NCBI RefSeq assembly: GCF_963678635.1
Contig: NC_087067.1
Span: forward strand, 24,807,547-24,871,546
Source: Symsagittifera roscoffensis
Lineage: Eukaryota; Xenacoelomorpha; Acoela; Convolutidae
Direction: 5' to 3'
DNA length: 64,000 nt
How positions within the stretch are numbered: the stretch's first letter is position 1; each line of letters starts with the position of its first letter. The translations under genes were made by a program, and so were the position numbers. The notes beneath the pieces were generated by a model. That model ran no database searches and was not told where the DNA came from. It saw only the letters and a program-made list of their open reading frames with translations. This document shows, piece after piece, positions 60,990 through 64,000 of the stretch.

Positions 60990-61099
60990 TTGCTGATAAC
61001 CATTTTAGACTTCTGGCCAAAACTGGTATTGTAGATTTTCAACCTGCTTAGGTTTATTGAAAAAATCGATTTGATGATTTGTTATATGATCATAAAAAT

Positions 61100-63260
61100 C
61101 GCTAGAGTATCGTCAAAATTGCTGAAAATAAATCATTAGAGTACTCTTGTAGTAGTTTGGGAATTTTTTGTTCTTTAGGAAAGTATTCAACAAAATGATT
61201 GCGGTGGACAATCTTTTTTTCGTTAGTGAAATCATTTTGAATTCCGTGATTTTCTCAATTACGGTGCAAGGTCCAGATCTCAAATTCAAAGTTTATGAGA
61301 TTTCAATAGTGGTTTGGATCTATTTTCTAGTAACAGTTTTGTGCCTTCTTTTATAGGCCGTCCTAATTTAAATTGATTTCGGAACATGTGGGCCTTATTA
61401 GTGATGCGGCGGCAATGGGTATAGGTATTACTATAAATCAACTTAAAATCGTTTTCCCTTTTCAGTATTTCGGTGGAAATTTGATTTTTTAGAAATCTAT
61501 CTATGGTCTCATTGTTTGACTTATGCTCGGTATGAGCATGATTTTTGAGACCAGCGCAAAATTCAGAGGTACATCTTTTGTTTTGGTCATGGTAGAGGCC
61601 TAATTTAAGGCTAAGGGGAACCTGAGGTTTTATGCCAAAGACAATCTCATATAGAGTGTAACCTGTACTTGAATTGATGGCGGTGTTATGTGCAAAAGCA
61701 AACTTATTTGTTAATTCAGACCAGTTTGAGCCTGAGGTACTCAAGAAATGTCAAAAGTACTGGGTTAAATGTTTATTCTGGACTTCGAATTTTCCGTTAG
61801 TCCAAGGCGAGTATGTAGTTTTTGGTCTCAGGGTTATTCCCAACTCAGAGGACCAATGAGCAAAGTCATTACTCATGAATGCACTTCCATTATCATAAAT
61901 AATTTGTTCTGGAATACCACAACAAATGTATCTTGTAATGTATTTCTCTAAGAGCTTAATGGTTTCCTTAGAGTCTGCATGGGTGCATGGATAGACATGA
62001 AGATATCTAGAGAAGGCATCTATCACGACTAAGCAAAAGTTTTTGCCGTGACTTGATGGTCTGAGTGGACGTTTATGGTCAATGTGGATCGTTTTCATTG
62101 GGATTGTTTCTAATCGTCCCCATTGTTGTAATGGAGGTTCATTCAAGTCTTTTCGTTTAGGCTTATTTTTCTGACATTCTAGGCAATCTTGAAGAAGCAT
62201 GTTGAGCCATTTATAGAGTCCAGGCCAATAGAAATATCTTTTGATTATTTCCAAAGTTTTTGTTTCGCCGTGATGACCGCTAAGAGGATGCTTATGAGCT
62301 AACTCAAAGCAGTTTAGCACTAGGGAGATGGGTTGGCAAATTTTTGGACTCTTAGTATAGTCATCATTATATACATTAATACATAGAAGATCATGTTGGT
62401 CTTCAATGAATAATAATTCAAACTGCCTGATATAGGCTTTTAATCCTTTTTCTTCACGGTAAGGATTTTTTTTGTTTCTTTCTGGCTTTTCGTTTTGCTT
62501 TATGCAATTTTTGATATCTATGATTACAGTATCGTTACACTGCTCATGCATAATTGTTTCAACGTCTAAATTTGCTTCTTTAGCAAAGTCGGTCATTTTT
62601 GCTATCAGTTCAAGAGAATCTGATTTATTCTCTTCAGATTGGAGACTTAGGGGTTCAATTAACTTCAAAGATCTTGTTTCCGGGGCAAATTTATGTTTTG
62701 CTTTAACGAGATCGTTGTGAAGGTTGTTATCGACATTGCCTTCATATAATTCAAACCATTCTAAATTTTCCAAAGGATCATCAAGCGCAGATACTTCATC
62801 TGGAATTTCTTCATAAATGTTTTCATTGTTTATATCTGGTATAGATAGTCGTTTGATTTGGTTAATTTTTTTGCCAAATTGGAAGAAATCTGTTATATTT
62901 TGAATTGCACTACAAGATTCCTCAAAATATTCTGGAGCATCTTCAATGCTGAAGTCTCCTCTGTCACTGATATTGACTAATTTCTTTTTCCCGCCTTGCA
63001 CTTGAGCAATGACTGGACAGCAATTGTTTTGAAATATGTTATTATTGTCTTTATGGAGTACTGAATAACATATTTGTTCTCCATTGTCTAGGATGAACTT
63101 TATATCATTCGGAATAGTTTTGTGTTCAAGTTGATATTTTTTGATATCAGCGACGGGTATCTTTTGGCTCAATAAGTCAGGAAAGGCTAAGTTTGAACCT
63201 GGTGTATAAATTATTTTCAAATTGTTGAACTTTGTCAATACGACTTGGTATTTGAAAAAT
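61100..63260 (-). pseudogene. Element C: integrase
   Basis: 63319-61751 is a long open frame with linker, HHCC finger (ELAHKHPLSGHHGETK) and the DDE core (HIDHKRP, YDNGSAFMS, WTNGKFEVQ). 61744-61286 continues the C-terminal domain after a stop. The GPY module below 61286 is out of frame, as in B. Insert-like text at 61104-61122 differs from B. Catalytic residues are intact but the frame is broken. Confidence 0.85.
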
Positions 63261-64000
63261 CTATGCAAAAGGTGTCTTTTTCTGGACCATAAGAAGAGAA
63301 TGAATGGGTCTGTGATCACAATATAGGTATAGAGGAAATTGTGATCCTATAATGTAGAATTCATAGGTTTGCAAAGCAGATATTATTCCACATGGTTCAC
63401 GATGTTGAGTAGACATTTTCTGCTCGGCCTTATCAAAGACTCTAGAATAGGCAGAAACAATTCTTTTCCCTTCAGGAAGGTCTTGGATGAGTATACACCC
63501 GGTTCCTACATTTGAGGAGTCGGCATGAATGTGGAATGGGTAGTTTACATTAGGTAAGGCATTTGAAATATCATGACAGAATTTGTCTTTCAGTTTTCGA
63601 AAAACTTCTTCATGGCATGGTAGCCATTGAAACTTATCGTTACTGTTTGCCAGTTCATATAGACACTTTGCGCCTACGTGAAAATTGATATGTGCTGTAG
63701 TATCCCATGACACCTGATACTCCTAGAACTTCTGTTTTTGATTCAGGGGATTTCAATTTTTTTATGTCATCGATTCGTGAAGCGATTGGAGAAAGACCAT
63801 CTTTAGAGACAACATAGCCTAGAAATTTAACTTTTCTTAGGAAGAAAAAAGTTTTGTCAGGGGCAGCTTTTAAGTTGGCCTTCCGTAAAAGAGAATGATA
63901 TTCTCGAATTGTGTCAAACGTTTCATTTATATTTTGACTTTGTAACAGCGTGTCGTCTATGTAAGTAATTGCTTTTTTAAAATGAGGGGTCCGAAGGCAT
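63261..64000 (-). pseudogene. Element C: RNase H and end of RT, cut by window edge
   Basis: 63713-63261 holds a fuller RNase H than B: HADSSNVGTGC, then HREPCGIISAL and YLYCDHRPI. A frameshift at about 63290 separates it from the integrase frame. 63714-64000 is RT palm/thumb up to the YIDD box and the TTTTAAAAAAG shift, identical to B. Confidence 0.8.

Larger units (their letters stand above)
57343..64000 (-). mobile_element. LTR retroelement C, second copy of the B family, truncated
   Basis: It matches B from about 42413 (env 3' part) to 50080 (RT) at about 99%, in the same orientation. It has no 3' LTR in the window: its left end joins an RLE relic at 57342/57343. The right end runs off the window in RT. 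It shares with B the env TAA, the GPY frameshifts and the TTTTAAAAAAG frameshift, but lacks the 1278-bp duplication and keeps two segments that B lost. Confidence 0.9.

Overview
The window is animal nuclear DNA from an invertebrate that cannot be placed further. It is A+T-rich, uses the standard code, and holds one host gene, SRP72 (minus strand, no intron visible), among nested retroelements. The element set is non-LTR elements with apurinic-type or restriction-like endonucleases, a Penelope-like fragment with a GIY-YIG domain, and two unrelated Ty3/gypsy-type LTR families. No tRNA, rRNA or CRISPR array was seen.

Layout. 1-1316: no confident gene. 1317-3245: SRP72. About 3640-7490: an intact-looking plus-strand non-LTR element whose ORF1 and ORF2 share one frame and are separated only by UGA-CUA. 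7660-7880: tail of a restriction-like-endonuclease (RLE) non-LTR element. 7881-31648: a 23.8-kb LTR retroelement on the minus strand, inserted into that RLE element, whose body resumes at 31649-34535. 35117-39930: a decayed CR1/jockey-like element with a Penelope-like fragment inside it. 39938-54562: a 14.6-kb LTR element of a second family ('B'), with an env-like gene and a perfect 5-bp target duplication (ACATT). 54568-57342: relics, including a second RLE copy. 57343-64000: a truncated second copy ('C') of the B family, running off the window.

The giant element reads, in its own direction (right to left): 5' LTR; a 3-kb leader studded with the 13-mer AATCCGGAGGGGT; one uninterrupted 3200-codon gag-protease-RT-RNaseH-integrase frame ending in a macro (ADP-ribose) domain; a second coding block of about 8 kb; a polypurine tract; 3' LTR. 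The second block holds an SGNH-hydrolase protein, two in-frame stops flanked by coding sequence, and an orphan protein of about 1550 residues. Its LTRs differ at 6 of about 920 positions. The 11-mer TGTCCGGGGAG, part of the polypurine tract, recurs four times inside gag-pol in two reading frames.

The B/C family has gag, protease, a macro domain between protease and RT, RT, RNase H, integrase, a basic accessory ORF, an env-like gene and further small exons. Opposite to all of these is a conserved two-exon gene. B and C share many breaks and differ by about 1%, less than the two LTRs of B differ from each other (about 3%). C therefore probably arose by DNA duplication of B or a close relative.

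The observations most worth following are the two differently placed retroelement macro domains, the SGNH enzyme and orphan block of the giant element, the repeated polypurine and leader motifs, the antisense spliced gene, and the UGA-CUA junction of the non-LTR element.
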